Shown: one piece after another, positions 18,054 through 30,247 of the stretch
Position numbering within the stretch: the first letter of the stretch is position 1
Layout of the letters: each line of letters begins with the position of its first letter
Source of the DNA: a bacterium
GTDB lineage: Bacteria > JAMCPX01
DNA: 64,000 bases
Assembly: GCA_021787665.1 (NCBI GenBank)
Contig: JAJYLN010000007.1
Coordinates: forward strand, 15,133 to 79,132
Direction of reading: 5' to 3'
Program-made: the position numbers and the translations under genes
Notes under the pieces: model-generated
Database searches by the model: none
What the model saw: only the letters and a program-made list of their open reading frames with translations
Told to the model about the DNA's origin: nothing

Positions 18054-20354
18054 TCACGTCACTACCGATGCGAGCGTTGCATCCGAAACGACGTCCTCGG
18101 CACTGATCTTCACGTCAATGGCGCCATTGTTTATATAGAGGTCGAACTTCTTGGCACTGTCCCAGTTGGCGGTCAGGGGGATCTTGACGAGTTGGTCTAT
18201 CGTCCTTTTCAGCAGTCTCGCTCCGTACTTCTGGCTATAGCCGTTGGCAACGATATAATCTATGGCCTCTTCCGTTACGGACAGGTACCTGTCCTGCCTC
18301 TCCATCTGCTTCATGATCTGGCCAATGTATCTGCGCGCGATGTCCTTTACCGTCTCATACTCCAGCGGGTTGAAGACGATCACCTCGTCTATCCTGTTCA
18401 GGAACTCCGGCGAGAATATCCTCTCAGCTTCGGCGATAACGGACTTCCTCATAGGGCCGAGCCCTTCCCGGGAGTCCTTCAGGAAACCGAGCGGCTGCAT
18501 GAACTTCTTGAACTGGTCCGCGCCAAGGTTGCTCGTCATGACGATGATAGTGTCGCTGAAATATATCTTTTTGCCCCTCCCGTCGGTGAGCCAGCCCTCG
18601 TCGAAGACCTGGAGCAGGAGGTTATGAATGAAGCCGTTGGCCTTCTCGATCTCGTCGAGGAGGACCACCGAAGACGGGTTGTCCCTCACCATATTGGTGA
18701 GTATCCCTCCCCTCTCGGAGCCCACGATGCCCCTGGGCATGCCTATGAGCTTGTCGATGGCTATAGACGAATCGGAATACTCCGACATGTCGATCCGTAC
18801 GATCTTACGCTCGTCCTCATAGAAGAACTCCGCCAGTGCCTTGGCCAGCTCCGTCTTGCCTACGCCGGTCGGCCCCAGGAACAGGAGCACCGCATCCGGC
18901 CTATTGTAGTTCTCCTTCAGGGGGCCTTTGTTCAATCTGATGTAGTCCGTCACGGTCTTAATGGCTTCCGGCTGTCCCCTGACCCTGCGGGAGAGTATCT
19001 CCTCGATATGCAGGAAGCGCTGGGCTACGTCCCTCGACACCATATCGAGCGGTATCTGGGATTCCTGCGCAACGACCTCTTTCACCGTTTCGACCGTGAC
19101 GACCTCCTCGTTCTTGATCTCGGTCTTGACCGACGAGGTATCGAGCCATCCAATCACCTTGTCCGGCAGCCGGACGGACTTGTTGTACCGCTGGCTCATC
19201 TCGACGGCGACGTCCACTGCCTCCTGCGGTATCGTCACCGAGTACAGCTTTTCGAGCCGCGGGATCACTCCCTCGAGGATCGTCTTCGCCTCACCGAATG
19301 ACGGCTCCTTGACATGGACCAGCCTGAACCTTCGTGCAAGCGCCTCGTCTTCCGCTATGAACTCCTTATACTCGGTGTATGTCGTCGCGCCGATGATCTG
19401 GACCTCGCCCCTCGCGAGACTGGACTTGAATATGTTTGCGGCGTCGCTCGGAACGCCCATCGCGGAGCCCGCTCCCACGAGACTGTGCGCCTCATCGACG
19501 AACAGGATGATGTTCTGGCGTTCCTTCAGCTCCTTAATGATGCGCTCTATCCTGTCCTCGAACATTCCCCGGAACATCGTCCCGGCAACGATGGTATTCA
19601 TCTGCAGGTTGACGATCTGCTTATCCTCAAGCCTATGAGGGATCCGGTCAGGTTCGAGCTCTATAAGCCGAGCAAGGCCTTCCACGATCGCCGTCTTGCC
19701 CACGCCGGCCTCCCCCACGAGCATGACGGAGTTGCTCCTCTCCCGGTGCGAGAGGATCTCCATGATCTGATCCAGCTCCTTCTCTCGCCCTATCAGGGGC
19801 GGCAGCTTGTCCAGCCGCGCCAGCTTGTTGAGGTTGGTCCCGAACTGCTTCAAGTACGGCGGAAGCTCGTACTTCTTCTTGAGCTCCTTCTCTTTTTCTT
19901 CGCGTTTCCTCACGAGCCGCTCTATCTCTATGATGACGGTTCTCGGGTCGTACCCGAAACCACGCAGGAGCTGTACCGGATAGCAGTGCCCCTCCTCGAA
20001 CATCGCCACCAGAAGGTCCACCGGCATGATGACCTGTTTGCCCTCGCGGCGTATATTTTCCAGCGCGATCTGTATGATGGTATTCGTGTCGGGAAGAAAC
20101 TTGACTCCCCTCGTAACGAAGTACTTGGAGTTGTTCAGGTGTTCCTTCAGGAGATCCTCTATCAGTCTCCTCTCGATGCCCAGTGCATTGGTGAGGTCGT
20201 TGTAAAACTCCTTCTCGAGCGTAATGAACGCAAGGAACAGGTGCTCTACACCAACATAGAACTGCTGCCGTTTCTTGGAGTCGTCGATCGCGAGGTTGAT
20301 CACTGCCTGGGTCCGCTCCGCAAGCCTATCCTTATAGTTGGTCAAATCGAACAT
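18054..20354 (-). CDS. Clp unfoldase, ClpC/ClpA class AAA+ ATPase
   Basis: Hexameric protein unfoldase of 766 residues. Domain order: Clp N-domain (about 1-150), first AAA+ module with Walker A GEAGVGKTA (residues 214-222) and Walker B IILFVDEAH, a short linker, second AAA+ module with GPTGVGKTE and VVLLDEIEKAN, and the C-terminal D2-small domain. The long coiled-coil middle domain of ClpB is absent. A PLGF tripeptide-type loop lies just after TSNLGADQF, in the position of the IGF/LGF loop that docks onto ClpP; this argues for a protease partner rather than a disaggregase. clpP and clpS are not in the window. It is encoded 16 bases after htpX, suggesting a proteostasis operon. Confidence 0.85.
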   Translation of the reverse strand: MFDLTNYKDRLAERTQAVINLAIDDSKKRQQFYVGVEHLFLAFITLEKEFYNDLTNALGIERRLIEDLLKEHLNNSKYFVTRGVKFLPDTNTIIQIALENIRREGKQVIMPVDLLVAMFEEGHCYPVQLLRGFGYDPRTVIIEIERLVRKREEKEKELKKKYELPPYLKQFGTNLNKLARLDKLPPLIGREKELDQIMEILSHRERSNSVMLVGEAGVGKTAIVEGLARLIELEPDRIPHRLEDKQIVNLQMNTIVAGTMFRGMFEDRIERIIKELKERQNIILFVDEAHSLVGAGSAMGVPSDAANIFKSSLARGEVQIIGATTYTEYKEFIAEDEALARRFRLVHVKEPSFGEAKTILEGVIPRLEKLYSVTIPQEAVDVAVEMSQRYNKSVRLPDKVIGWLDTSSVKTEIKNEEVVTVETVKEVVAQESQIPLDMVSRDVAQRFLHIEEILSRRVRGQPEAIKTVTDYIRLNKGPLKENYNRPDAVLLFLGPTGVGKTELAKALAEFFYEDERKIVRIDMSEYSDSSIAIDKLIGMPRGIVGSERGGILTNMVRDNPSSVVLLDEIEKANGFIHNLLLQVFDEGWLTDGRGKKIYFSDTIIVMTSNLGADQFKKFMQPLGFLKDSREGLGPMRKSVIAEAERIFSPEFLNRIDEVIVFNPLEYETVKDIARRYIGQIMKQMERQDRYLSVTEEAIDYIVANGYSQKYGARLLKRTIDQLVKIPLTANWDSAKKFDLYINNGAIDVKISAEDVVSDATLASVVT

Positions 20355-20369
20355 CTGTCGCTCTCTCCA

Positions 20370-21212
20370 TTACTTAGTATAGATCATTTTCTCCAATCTA
20401 TCAATCCTAGCCTCAAGGGGCGGATGCGTGCTGAAGAGAGACACCATTCCTTTTCCCAGGAACGGCGATACGATAAACAGGTGTGCTGTCGAAGGATTTG
20501 TCTGCATCGGCATTCTCTGGTTCCCGTACTCGAGCTTTTTCAGGGCCGAGATAAGCCCGCTCGGGCTTCCCGTGAGCTTCGCGCTGCCCTCGTCGGCGTA
20601 GAACTCCCTGGATCGCGATATCGCGAGCTGTATGATGCTCGCGGCGATGGGCGCGAGAATGGCGAAAAAGAGCATCACGAACACATTGTTTCTGTTCCTG
20701 CTGTTGAATCCGCCGAACAGGTCGGCAAACATCGCCATCCGTGCGAGCAGGATGATAGCGCCGGCTATCGTCGCGGATATGCTGCTGATAAGAATGTCCC
20801 GATGAGCGACATGCGAGAGCTCGTGACCGAGCACACCCTCCATCTCTTCCTCGTTCATACTATCGAGCAGGCCCTGCGTGACAGCCACCGCGGCATGCTC
20901 GGCACTGCGGCCCGTCGCAAACGCGTTCGGGGTCGGACTCTGAATAAGGTACACCCTCGGCATCGGCAGGCCTGCCTTCGTCGTCAGTTTTCTGATGATA
21001 AAGAACAGCCGCGTTGCCTCTGATTCCGAGAGCTCGCGTGCCTTGTACATCGCCAGAATGATCCTATCTGAAAACCAGTAGCTGAAAAAGTTCATCGCCA
21101 CAGCAATAAAGAACGCTATCAGCATACCGTTCTCGCCTCCGAGTGCTCCCCCAATCAATACCAGCAGGCCCGTGAGCGTACCGAGCAGTAACACCGTTTT
21201 TAGTTGGTTCAT
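20370..21212 (-). CDS. htpX: Membrane zinc metalloprotease HtpX
   Basis: M48 family protease of the inner membrane that degrades misfolded membrane proteins. From the ATG at 21212 it has 280 residues, the usual length; the frame extends to 21278 but overlaps the upstream gene. Two N-terminal helices (about 6-24 and 31-48) precede the zinc site His130-Glu131-x-x-His134 (HELSHVAH); further helices follow (about 146-165 and 175-200). The conserved NAFATGR segment lies before the active site. It sits between the Ppx/GppA gene and the Clp gene. Confidence 0.94.
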   Translation of the reverse strand: MNQLKTVLLLGTLTGLLVLIGGALGGENGMLIAFFIAVAMNFFSYWFSDRIILAMYKARELSESEATRLFFIIRKLTTKAGLPMPRVYLIQSPTPNAFATGRSAEHAAVAVTQGLLDSMNEEEMEGVLGHELSHVAHRDILISSISATIAGAIILLARMAMFADLFGGFNSRNRNNVFVMLFFAILAPIAASIIQLAISRSREFYADEGSAKLTGSPSGLISALKKLEYGNQRMPMQTNPSTAHLFIVSPFLGKGMVSLFSTHPPLEARIDRLEKMIYTK

Positions 21213-21231
21213 ACGTTCGAACTCCTTTCGC

Positions 21232-22173
21232 CTAATTTTCGCTTTTGAAAAATTTAAGCCGCTTGTCTGAGAAGTCAATACGCCTTCCTCCCAGCAGACT
21301 GATCAGCATGCCGTGCAGCAGGCCTTTCGATGACAGGTAGCACCGGCCCATGCCCAACGATTCCATGATCCGTAAAAGGATCATGAGTCCCGGGAGAAGG
21401 ATGTCGGCCTTGTCTTCCTCGAGGCTGGTGAGAGACCGTATCTGACCGATGGTCATCGCGGAAAGCTTTCCGTAAAACGTCCTGAGGTCCTCTAAGGCGA
21501 GCCCATCAGACGGCTTCAGCATATTGTAGATGGTGCCTATATTGCCTGGCACGCCTATCTGTATGTCCGGCCTCAACGTCCGAATCTTCACGAACGTGTC
21601 TTTAAAATCGCCTTCGACAGATGATACCACCGCCGCGAGCTCTCGGCGTGTCGGCGGATCGTGGTGCAGGAAGGCCTCCCTCAATCGTACCGCGCCGGTT
21701 TCTACGGCCAGAGCGACCTGAATGCTCTCACGATCGCCCACGGACAGTTCCGTGCTGCCTCCGCCGATATCGACCACGAACGCCAGCCTACCGGCAACGT
21801 CGATACCGTTCACCGCGCCGGTATGAATAAGCATCGCCTCGTCTGTACCCGCTATTATCTCCACGTGAAAGCCTGTCTTTTGTCTGACAAGATCCACGAA
21901 CTGCCTCGCGTTCTTGGCCGTTCTTAAAACGCTCGTGGACACGACGCGCAGCGTGTCTATATGATACCCCCCGATGATCGATCGCACGTCATCGAACGCC
22001 TCCAGCGTCCGCTCTATAGCATGTCGCTTCAGCATCCCGTCGGAAAACATGCCCTGACTGAGCCTGTTGGGGTAGCGGACATACTTTACGAGCGTGTAAC
22101 TCTGCGGATCTCCCTCCCCTATAGCGAGCCTCATGGCATTCGTCCCCAGATCAACGACGGCTACCTGTCTCAT
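21232..22173 (-). CDS. Ppx/GppA family phosphatase (exopolyphosphatase-like)
   Basis: 313-residue member of the ASKHA-fold Ppx/GppA family, which hydrolyse polyphosphate or pppGpp. Signatures: DLGTNAMRLAIG at the N-terminus (phosphate 1 loop), VSTSVLRTAKNA, and FVVDIGGGSTELSVG (phosphate 2 loop). It has only the two-lobed catalytic core of about 300 residues and lacks the C-terminal HD domain of the long enzymes. Whether the substrate is polyP or pppGpp cannot be decided by reading. It lies 20 bases upstream of htpX. Confidence 0.85.
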   Translation of the reverse strand: MRQVAVVDLGTNAMRLAIGEGDPQSYTLVKYVRYPNRLSQGMFSDGMLKRHAIERTLEAFDDVRSIIGGYHIDTLRVVSTSVLRTAKNARQFVDLVRQKTGFHVEIIAGTDEAMLIHTGAVNGIDVAGRLAFVVDIGGGSTELSVGDRESIQVALAVETGAVRLREAFLHHDPPTRRELAAVVSSVEGDFKDTFVKIRTLRPDIQIGVPGNIGTIYNMLKPSDGLALEDLRTFYGKLSAMTIGQIRSLTSLEEDKADILLPGLMILLRIMESLGMGRCYLSSKGLLHGMLISLLGGRRIDFSDKRLKFFKSEN

Positions 22174-22243
22174 ATCAAAAGATAGTATCTATCACCAAGC
22201 CGGTACAGTCAAGGACCGCCCAGGGCATCTCGCAACGGCTACT

Positions 22244-22894
22244 CTAAAACAGGAATCTGTACCCGGCCATGACTTCATAGCCTCCCACGTTCACCGTGGA
22301 ACCGGGGAAGACTGAGTACTGATCTATCGGGACTGAGAGCTCGGCGGTGACTGCGCCGTTGCCCCCGACCACGAAGTCCGAGCCTACGACCGCCTCCAGG
22401 CCGAGGCCGTACGCGGTAACGCTGCCGTAACCATAGTAGCCCTGGCCCGTCGACGTATCGAATGCAGAGCTGTTGTATACGAGACCGACGCCCAGAAACG
22501 GTATTATGTTGTTCAACGGGAATCTACCGAGCGCGTCCAGCTTGAGCGCTACGTTGCTGAAGTCCATGGTATAGGAATAATAGGTAGCCGTTTGTGTATC
22601 GTAGTTTGTTCCGCTCCAGCTCGAAACGCCGGTATAGTCGAGCTCGACTCCCAAGGCGAAGTAGTCCCCGAAATTGAAGCGGCTGTCCACCCCGATCCCG
22701 ATCCCCGTGCTAAAATCCTTCAGGCCGTCTGAATCCTGGTTCGGGAAAAACCCGATAAGCTTGACACCGACGGACCCGTTATGCCCCCTTGTACCGTACT
22801 GATACGGATACGGATACTGTGCAACGGCAGTACCGCAAAGGACAAGCACCAATCCTCCTACCATCACGCCAGCTTTACTCATACTCTTTTTCAT
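22244..22894 (-). CDS. Small outer membrane beta-barrel protein
   Basis: 216 residues from the ATG at 22894 (GGGGGAG just upstream; an ATG at 22912 is less likely). A signal peptide with a long hydrophobic core ends at about GTAVAQ, residues 21-26. The mature part alternates polar and aromatic residues in about eight strands, with segments such as GVKLIGFFPN, FALGVELDYTGV and YEVMAGYRFLF; the terminal Phe is the usual recognition signal for the barrel assembly machinery. It resembles OmpW/OmpA-like porin-fold proteins, but no specific family is certain. It is 27 bases after ligA and precedes the Ppx gene. Confidence 0.7.
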   Translation of the reverse strand: MKKSMSKAGVMVGGLVLVLCGTAVAQYPYPYQYGTRGHNGSVGVKLIGFFPNQDSDGLKDFSTGIGIGVDSRFNFGDYFALGVELDYTGVSSWSGTNYDTQTATYYSYTMDFSNVALKLDALGRFPLNNIIPFLGVGLVYNSSAFDTSTGQGYYGYGSVTAYGLGLEAVVGSDFVVGGNGAVTAELSVPIDQYSVFPGSTVNVGGYEVMAGYRFLF

Positions 22895-22921
22895 GTTCTC
22901 CCCCACCTCCATGTAGAGTAA

Positions 22922-25006
<2,085 letters not shown>

Positions 25007-25046
25007 TTACCATCCTTCTATGAACAGTACAAAGCGCGTCTCGCAT

Positions 25047-25074
25047 TTGACAATTTGAATAAAATAAGTACACT
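25047..25074 (+). promoter_or_regulatory. Candidate sigma-70 promoter for the BTAD regulator
   Basis: TTGACA at 25047-25052, a 16-base AT-rich spacer, and TACACT at 25069-25074, in the ligA-regulator divergent gap about 40 bases before the start codon. The -35 is perfect and the -10 matches four of six positions. Confidence 0.5.
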
Positions 25075-25111
25075 CTAACATATCTAATTGATTCATTTAT
25101 TAAATACAACC

Positions 25112-28100
25112 ATGAAATTTAATAAATCGTACAGAACATGCGACATCTATCATGGCGTCTATAAAATCAGTAAGCCCGAGGTGGGCGACGTAGTCATGAG
25201 GAGACGACTCTTCCGAATACTGGATAGCTTCAGGTCAAAGCCCGTCATCTGGCTGTCCGGCGTGCCGGGTGCCGGCAAGACGATACTCGCGGTCAGCTAC
25301 TTGAACAGCCGCAAAATTCCGTACCTGTACTATCGCATGGAGGGGAGCGACACGGACCTTGCCACGTTCTTCTATTATCTGGGTATGGCGCTGGGGAATG
25401 CCCGATCCGGCAAGACACCTTTTGGACGATATAGCGGAACACGCGCCGGACAACTCGCCAGTCTGCCGCTCCTCACGCCCGAATACCGACTGGACGTCCC
25501 TGCATTCACCCGGTGGTTCTTTAACGAGTTCTACGGCATGATAGGGCACGAGAAAAGACTGGTTATCGTCTTCGACAATTATCAGGAAGTGCCCGCAGAC
25601 TCCATGCTCCACGCCGTGATCGGCGAAGGGCTCTCGATGCTCCCCGAGGACGTGCACGCTGTCATAATAAGCAAAGGCGATCCGCCCCCGGCGTTTACGC
25701 CGCTGCGCATGGGCAACAAGATGGGGTTCGTCACGGACAAAGAGGTCCGGTTCACCCTGCCCGAGACCGTGGGCCTGCTGCACCGCATGGGGATAGTCCG
25801 TCCCGGTACGTCCGGATCGAAACAATTCCACGAGATGGCCGAGGGATGGGCGGCGGGTCTGGTTCTGCTGACGGAGGAATACAGAAGGGTGCCGGCCCAG
25901 CAAAAGCCATCGCTGCCCGACAAGGCGCTCCTATCGGAAAGATTGTTCGGCTACTTTGCGGACCACATCTTCGGCCGGCTGGACAAAGAATTGCAGGACT
26001 TTCTGCTGAGGACGTCTTTTCTGACGAAGGTAACGGCCGCGGCGGCCAGGGAGATGACCGGCGCAAAGCACCCGGAAGACATACTCGGCTATCTTCACCG
26101 GAACAACTACTTCACGGTCAAGCTCGCGTCCCCGGAGCCCGCATACCACTACCACTCGCTCTTCCGGGAATTCTTGCTGTCACACGCGAGAGCGACTTTT
26201 ACCGAAGACGAGCTCCGCTCCGTCATGGCGCAGGCGGCCCGGCTCCTCGCCCAGTCTGGAGAGTTCGAAGAGGCGGCGAAGCTACTGGCGCGCGCGGGCG
26301 CATGGCCCGATTTCACAAGTCTCGTCGTTGCCCATGCGCCTTCACTGCTCGCGCAGGGACGCAACCAGGTCCTGATACAATGGTTCAAACAAATGGATCA
26401 GAAGGCGGTTGCAGGAAATCCGTGGCTGCTGTACTGGTACGGTCTTTCGATATTCCCCTTCTCGCTGCCGGAGAGCCGCGCGTACCTCGAAAAGGCCTTT
26501 GCATTGTTCAAAGAGCAGTCCGATGAAAACGGCATCTACCTGTCCTGGGCGAACGTCGTAAGGACGTACTGTATCGAATGGAACAGCTTTAAGCCGATCG
26601 ACAGCTGGCTCGACACGATAAACGGCTTCCTCGAACGCGTACCGCTGCCCCCGGGTGAGTCGGGGACCTACTTTATCTCGGTTATGCTTCTTGCACTGCT
26701 CTATCGCAGGCCAAAATACGAAGACATAGCGCCGTGGCTCCTGCGTGCAGAGGAGATCGTGCTGTCCGGCAAAGGCACAGACATGCGTACCAGGATTATG
26801 ATCGGCAGCTACCTGATGCTATATTACTCGTGGACCGGGGATATCTCTAAAATGGAAGTCCTGATGAACACGCTCAGACCGCCGTTCAGGCATTACGACA
26901 CGCGGAAGGACACGGCAAGGTCCACCGCAGACGGGCAGGGAACCATAACGCCACTCGATATGATCCAGTGGCAGATCGTCGAGTCTATATATGCATGGCA
27001 GACGCTCTCCGCGGAAATCTCCTCTGCCATCGAAACGGGCATCGGCATAGCGAATAGCTACGGCCTGCACCTGTGGGACCACATACTGTATTCGCAGGGC
27101 GTATATTATGCCCTCAGCGTCAACGACATGCCTGCCGCGGGCATGTATTTAGACAAGATGTCGAAGGGGGTAAACGTCAATAGTCTGGTGGACTGCTCGC
27201 ATTTTTATTATCTGAAGAGCTGGTACAGCCACGCGCAGGGCAAGCTGCCCCTGGCGATCGAATATGGAGAGAGCGCCCTGCGGAACGCAGTTCAGGCGGG
27301 CGCTGTCTTCCCGGAGATCCTATGCAGGCTCGGACTTGCACGGGTACAAACTGCGGCCGGCAATTACGGAAAGGCGCGCGAAAACGCCGCGCGTGCGGAA
27401 AGGCTCTCGCGCGACATGCGGTGCATCATGGGACAATGCTATTACCATTTGCTGGAAGCCCAGATCGCGTTCGAGCGGGGCGATGAAGAGCGTGGCATCG
27501 AGTCACTGCGGCAGGGCATGAAGATAGGGAGGGAACAGGGATACATCAACAACTGGCGCTGGATGCACGAACCCATGCTCTTCCTGTGTCTGCGAGCACT
27601 CCGGTACAGCATCGAAGTACCGTATGTGCGCATGCTCATCAAGAGGCGCGGCCTCTTGCCGGACCCCCGCTCACTCGACAGGTACGGCATCGATTCCCTG
27701 TCCGATGTAGAAAACTGGCCGTGGACGCTGGACATACGTACCCTCGGCGGCTTCGAGCTTATCAAAGAGGACGACGACGGCAAGCCTGTCGAGTCCCCTG
27801 TCCAGGGCAAGGTGCAAAAGATGCCGCTCGCCTTGCTCAAGGTGGTGATCGCCTCCGGCGGCACGGATGTACGGGAAGAGTCCGTCGTGGACGCACTTTG
27901 GCCCGAGGCGGAAGGCGATAGGACGCACACCGCCTTCTCCACGACCTTGCAGCGTCTCAGGCAGCTTATGGGCAGCGAGAGATGCATCAGGCTCAAAGAA
28001 GGCCGATTGTCCCTCGACCCGCTGGAGTGCAGGCTCGACGTATGGGAATTCGACCGCCTTCTCGACAAGGCCGACGCGCTGTGGAAGCACGACAGGGACA

Positions 28101-28483
28101 AGGCCGTCGGGCTGATAGACAAGGCCGTCGGGCTTTACCGAGGAGGCTTTTTGCCTGAAGACGTCGGCGCGGGGTGGACTACCTCCATGAGGGAGCGCAT
28201 GAGGAGCAAGTTCATTCGCGCCCTCCACAGACTTGGGCATTACTGTGAAGAGCAGGGCGCATACGACAAAGCAGCAGGGGACTACACAAAGGGGCTCGAA
28301 GCGGACGACCTGTCCGAGGAGTTCTACCAGTCCCTCATGTTGTGCTACCATGCGATGGGCAGAGACGCGGAGGCTCTCTCGGTCTACCGCACGTGCCGAC
28401 GTATCCTGCATGACGTTCTGAACATAGCGCCTTCCTCGAAGACCGAGTCCATCTACCGGGACATCAAGAGCGCCCCCCAATAA
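25112..28483 (+). CDS. Large ATPase-TPR-BTAD transcriptional regulator
   Basis: 1123-residue cytoplasmic regulator combining a MalT/LuxR-like STAND ATPase with a SARP-type output. The N-terminal NTPase has Walker A GVPGAGKT (residues 50-57) and a Walker B-like LVIVFDNYQE. A long helical repeat region (TPR-like, about 330-850) follows. The C-terminal part holds an OmpR-type winged helix (from LDIRTLGGFEL, about 870-960) and a bacterial transcriptional activation domain of TPR type (about 970-1110). The ATG at 25112 gives the usual N-terminus ending in ISKP; there is no clear ribosome binding site and a TTG lies at 25088. Such proteins normally control neighbouring genes; the next gene, a drug exporter in the same direction 88 bases on, is the obvious candidate. 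Inducer unknown. Confidence 0.85.
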   Translation: MKFNKSYRTCDIYHGVYKISKPEVGDVVMRRRLFRILDSFRSKPVIWLSGVPGAGKTILAVSYLNSRKIPYLYYRMEGSDTDLATFFYYLGMALGNARSGKTPFGRYSGTRAGQLASLPLLTPEYRLDVPAFTRWFFNEFYGMIGHEKRLVIVFDNYQEVPADSMLHAVIGEGLSMLPEDVHAVIISKGDPPPAFTPLRMGNKMGFVTDKEVRFTLPETVGLLHRMGIVRPGTSGSKQFHEMAEGWAAGLVLLTEEYRRVPAQQKPSLPDKALLSERLFGYFADHIFGRLDKELQDFLLRTSFLTKVTAAAAREMTGAKHPEDILGYLHRNNYFTVKLASPEPAYHYHSLFREFLLSHARATFTEDELRSVMAQAARLLAQSGEFEEAAKLLARAGAWPDFTSLVVAHAPSLLAQGRNQVLIQWFKQMDQKAVAGNPWLLYWYGLSIFPFSLPESRAYLEKAFALFKEQSDENGIYLSWANVVRTYCIEWNSFKPIDSWLDTINGFLERVPLPPGESGTYFISVMLLALLYRRPKYEDIAPWLLRAEEIVLSGKGTDMRTRIMIGSYLMLYYSWTGDISKMEVLMNTLRPPFRHYDTRKDTARSTADGQGTITPLDMIQWQIVESIYAWQTLSAEISSAIETGIGIANSYGLHLWDHILYSQGVYYALSVNDMPAAGMYLDKMSKGVNVNSLVDCSHFYYLKSWYSHAQGKLPLAIEYGESALRNAVQAGAVFPEILCRLGLARVQTAAGNYGKARENAARAERLSRDMRCIMGQCYYHLLEAQIAFERGDEERGIESLRQGMKIGREQGYINNWRWMHEPMLFLCLRALRYSIEVPYVRMLIKRRGLLPDPRSLDRYGIDSLSDVENWPWTLDIRTLGGFELIKEDDDGKPVESPVQGKVQKMPLALLKVVIASGGTDVREESVVDALWPEAEGDRTHTAFSTTLQRLRQLMGSERCIRLKEGRLSLDPLECRLDVWEFDRLLDKADALWKHDRDKAVGLIDKAVGLYRGGFLPEDVGAGWTTSMRERMRSKFIRALHRLGHYCEEQGAYDKAAGDYTKGLEADDLSEEFYQSLMLCYHAMGRDAEALSVYRTCRRILHDVLNIAPSSKTESIYRDIKSAPQ

Positions 28484-28535
28484 CACACCTCAAGACGCGA
28501 AGATTGCGGTTTAGGTTGAAATCCGTGTCCGATTC

Positions 28536-28555
28536 ACTATGTTCTGGTACATAGT
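28536..28555. promoter_or_regulatory. Inverted repeat before the DHA2 exporter gene
   Basis: ACTATGT (28536-28542) and ACATAGT (28549-28555) are perfect inverted arms around a six-base centre, 16 bases before the exporter start. It may be an operator or a small hairpin in the leader. The regulator upstream could act here, but nothing in the sequence proves it. Confidence 0.35.
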
Positions 28556-28571
28556 TTCCGGGTAAACACAC

Positions 28572-30158
28572 ATGGTCACAACAAACAACGACAAAGCATA
28601 TAAATGGTGGGTCCTCGCCATCGTGATTATCGGCAGCTTCATGAGCGTACTTGACAGCTCCGGTATGAACATCGCCCTGCCCCATTTCATGGTCGCGTTC
28701 GGCATCAACATGGACCAGGTAGAATGGATATCGACGGTGTACATGCTTGCCTTCGCCATATTCATCCTGTTCGCCACGTGGATGAAGAACGTGATCGGCC
28801 TCAAACAGACGTTCCTCTGGGGCTTGTCCCTGTTCACGGCCGGTTCTTTCTTATGCAGCTTTTCGTGGAGCCTCGACTCCCTGATTTTCTTCAGGGTGAT
28901 CCAGGCGATAGGCGCGGGCGCCATTACCCCGTTGAGCGTCACCATGATATCCGAAGTGTTTCCAAAAGAAGAGCGGGGGTTCGCGCTCGGCATGTGGGGC
29001 GCGGGTACCACCGTTGCACCTGCCGTGGGGCCTACGATGTTCGGCTATCTTATAGACCACGTGGGCTGGCGCGCACTGTTCTACGTGAACATACCTATCG
29101 GCATGCTGACGCTGTTCTGGAGCATCACGGTACTGCGGCCGTCGAAAGGCAACCTGAAGTATTTCCGGTCTTTCGATTCCGCCGGCTTTCTGACGTTCTC
29201 GCTGTTCGTCTGCACACTCATGGTCGCCCTCCAGAAGGGACAGGAATGGGGGTGGATGTCGAAGGACATCATAACGCTGTTCGCTGTGGCCTACTTCTCG
29301 TTCCTCCTGTTCATTATGACCGAGTTTGTAGTCAAGAAGCCCATCATGGACCTCTCCATCTTCAAGAATTATAATTTCGCACTATCCAACGTCATGCAGT
29401 TAACGAGGTCCGTTGCACTGGTTGGGAGCGTCTTCCTTATGAGCATGTTCTTCCAGAACCTCATGAACTATTCCGCCACGACGACGGGCGTCATGCTGAT
29501 CCCGCAGGCGATCGCCCTCAGTATCAGCATGCCGATAGCGGGCAAGCTTTCCGATCATTTCGGCGCGAAAAGGCCGCTGGTAGCCGGTACCCTGCTGACG
29601 GCGTACTCGCTGTACTATTTCTCGAACCTCTCCATCTTTTCGAGCTACGGCTTCATCGTGGCGGGCATGCTGATGAGAGGGTGCGGGATCAGCTTCATCA
29701 TGGCGCCCTTGACCATATCCGCTATCAACGCGCTGGAGCCCGAGCAGGTGAACCTCGGGTCGGGCGTACTGAACCTTATCATGAGGATCGGGAGCTCGTT
29801 CAGCATAGCCGTCATGGGCGTCATCGTGGAGAACCGTACGGACTTTCATATGTCCACGTATGCGGACAGCGCGGCGTATCGCTCACCGCTTTGGCACGGG
29901 GCTTTGAACAAGACCATGGCATACGCCCTCAGCAAAGGGGCGAGCTTCTATAACGCGGCAATCGCCGGGCGGGGCATCTATGTCGGGTATTATCTGAAAC
30001 GGTGGGCGAATGCCAATGCTTATGATGATGCATTCTTTATTGGAGCCCTGTTCGTTCTGGCAAGCATAGTCCCGGCACTCATGCTGAAAGACATAATCTA
30101 TAAGAAGACCAAGGGGCCCCAAAAGGCCGCCGTGGTCGGGTCGGAACAGGCCGACTGA
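28572..30158 (+). CDS. MFS multidrug exporter, DHA2 (EmrB-type)
   Basis: Inner-membrane proton/drug antiporter of 528 residues with about 14 membrane helices. Signatures: [13 protein letters not shown] in helix 1 (motif D1 of DHA2 proteins, with the conserved Asp), [14 protein letters not shown] (motif B), and [19 protein letters not shown] (motif C to helix 6). The C-terminus KKTKGPQKA is cytoplasmic. No EmrA-type adaptor gene lies next to it, so it would either work alone or share an adaptor. It follows the BTAD regulator gene, suggesting regulated efflux. Confidence 0.92.
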   Translation: MVTTNNDKAYKWWVLAIVIIGSFMSVLDSSGMNIALPHFMVAFGINMDQVEWISTVYMLAFAIFILFATWMKNVIGLKQTFLWGLSLFTAGSFLCSFSWSLDSLIFFRVIQAIGAGAITPLSVTMISEVFPKEERGFALGMWGAGTTVAPAVGPTMFGYLIDHVGWRALFYVNIPIGMLTLFWSITVLRPSKGNLKYFRSFDSAGFLTFSLFVCTLMVALQKGQEWGWMSKDIITLFAVAYFSFLLFIMTEFVVKKPIMDLSIFKNYNFALSNVMQLTRSVALVGSVFLMSMFFQNLMNYSATTTGVMLIPQAIALSISMPIAGKLSDHFGAKRPLVAGTLLTAYSLYYFSNLSIFSSYGFIVAGMLMRGCGISFIMAPLTISAINALEPEQVNLGSGVLNLIMRIGSSFSIAVMGVIVENRTDFHMSTYADSAAYRSPLWHGALNKTMAYALSKGASFYNAAIAGRGIYVGYYLKRWANANAYDDAFFIGALFVLASIVPALMLKDIIYKKTKGPQKAAVVGSEQAD

Positions 30159-30247
30159 TCCGCCTCTGCACCGAAATCTCCGATCTGTGACCGATTTGTG
30201 ACTTTTCGCGTGGTAGACTCGAGTCCTTTAAAAAAAAGGAGAAAACT

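Noticed and set aside
19314-21023. Long plus-strand ORF of 569 residues opposite clpC-like and htpX genes
   Set aside because: Antisense shadow of two well-identified genes; rich in Arg, His, Leu as typical for the complementary frame of GC-rich coding DNA.
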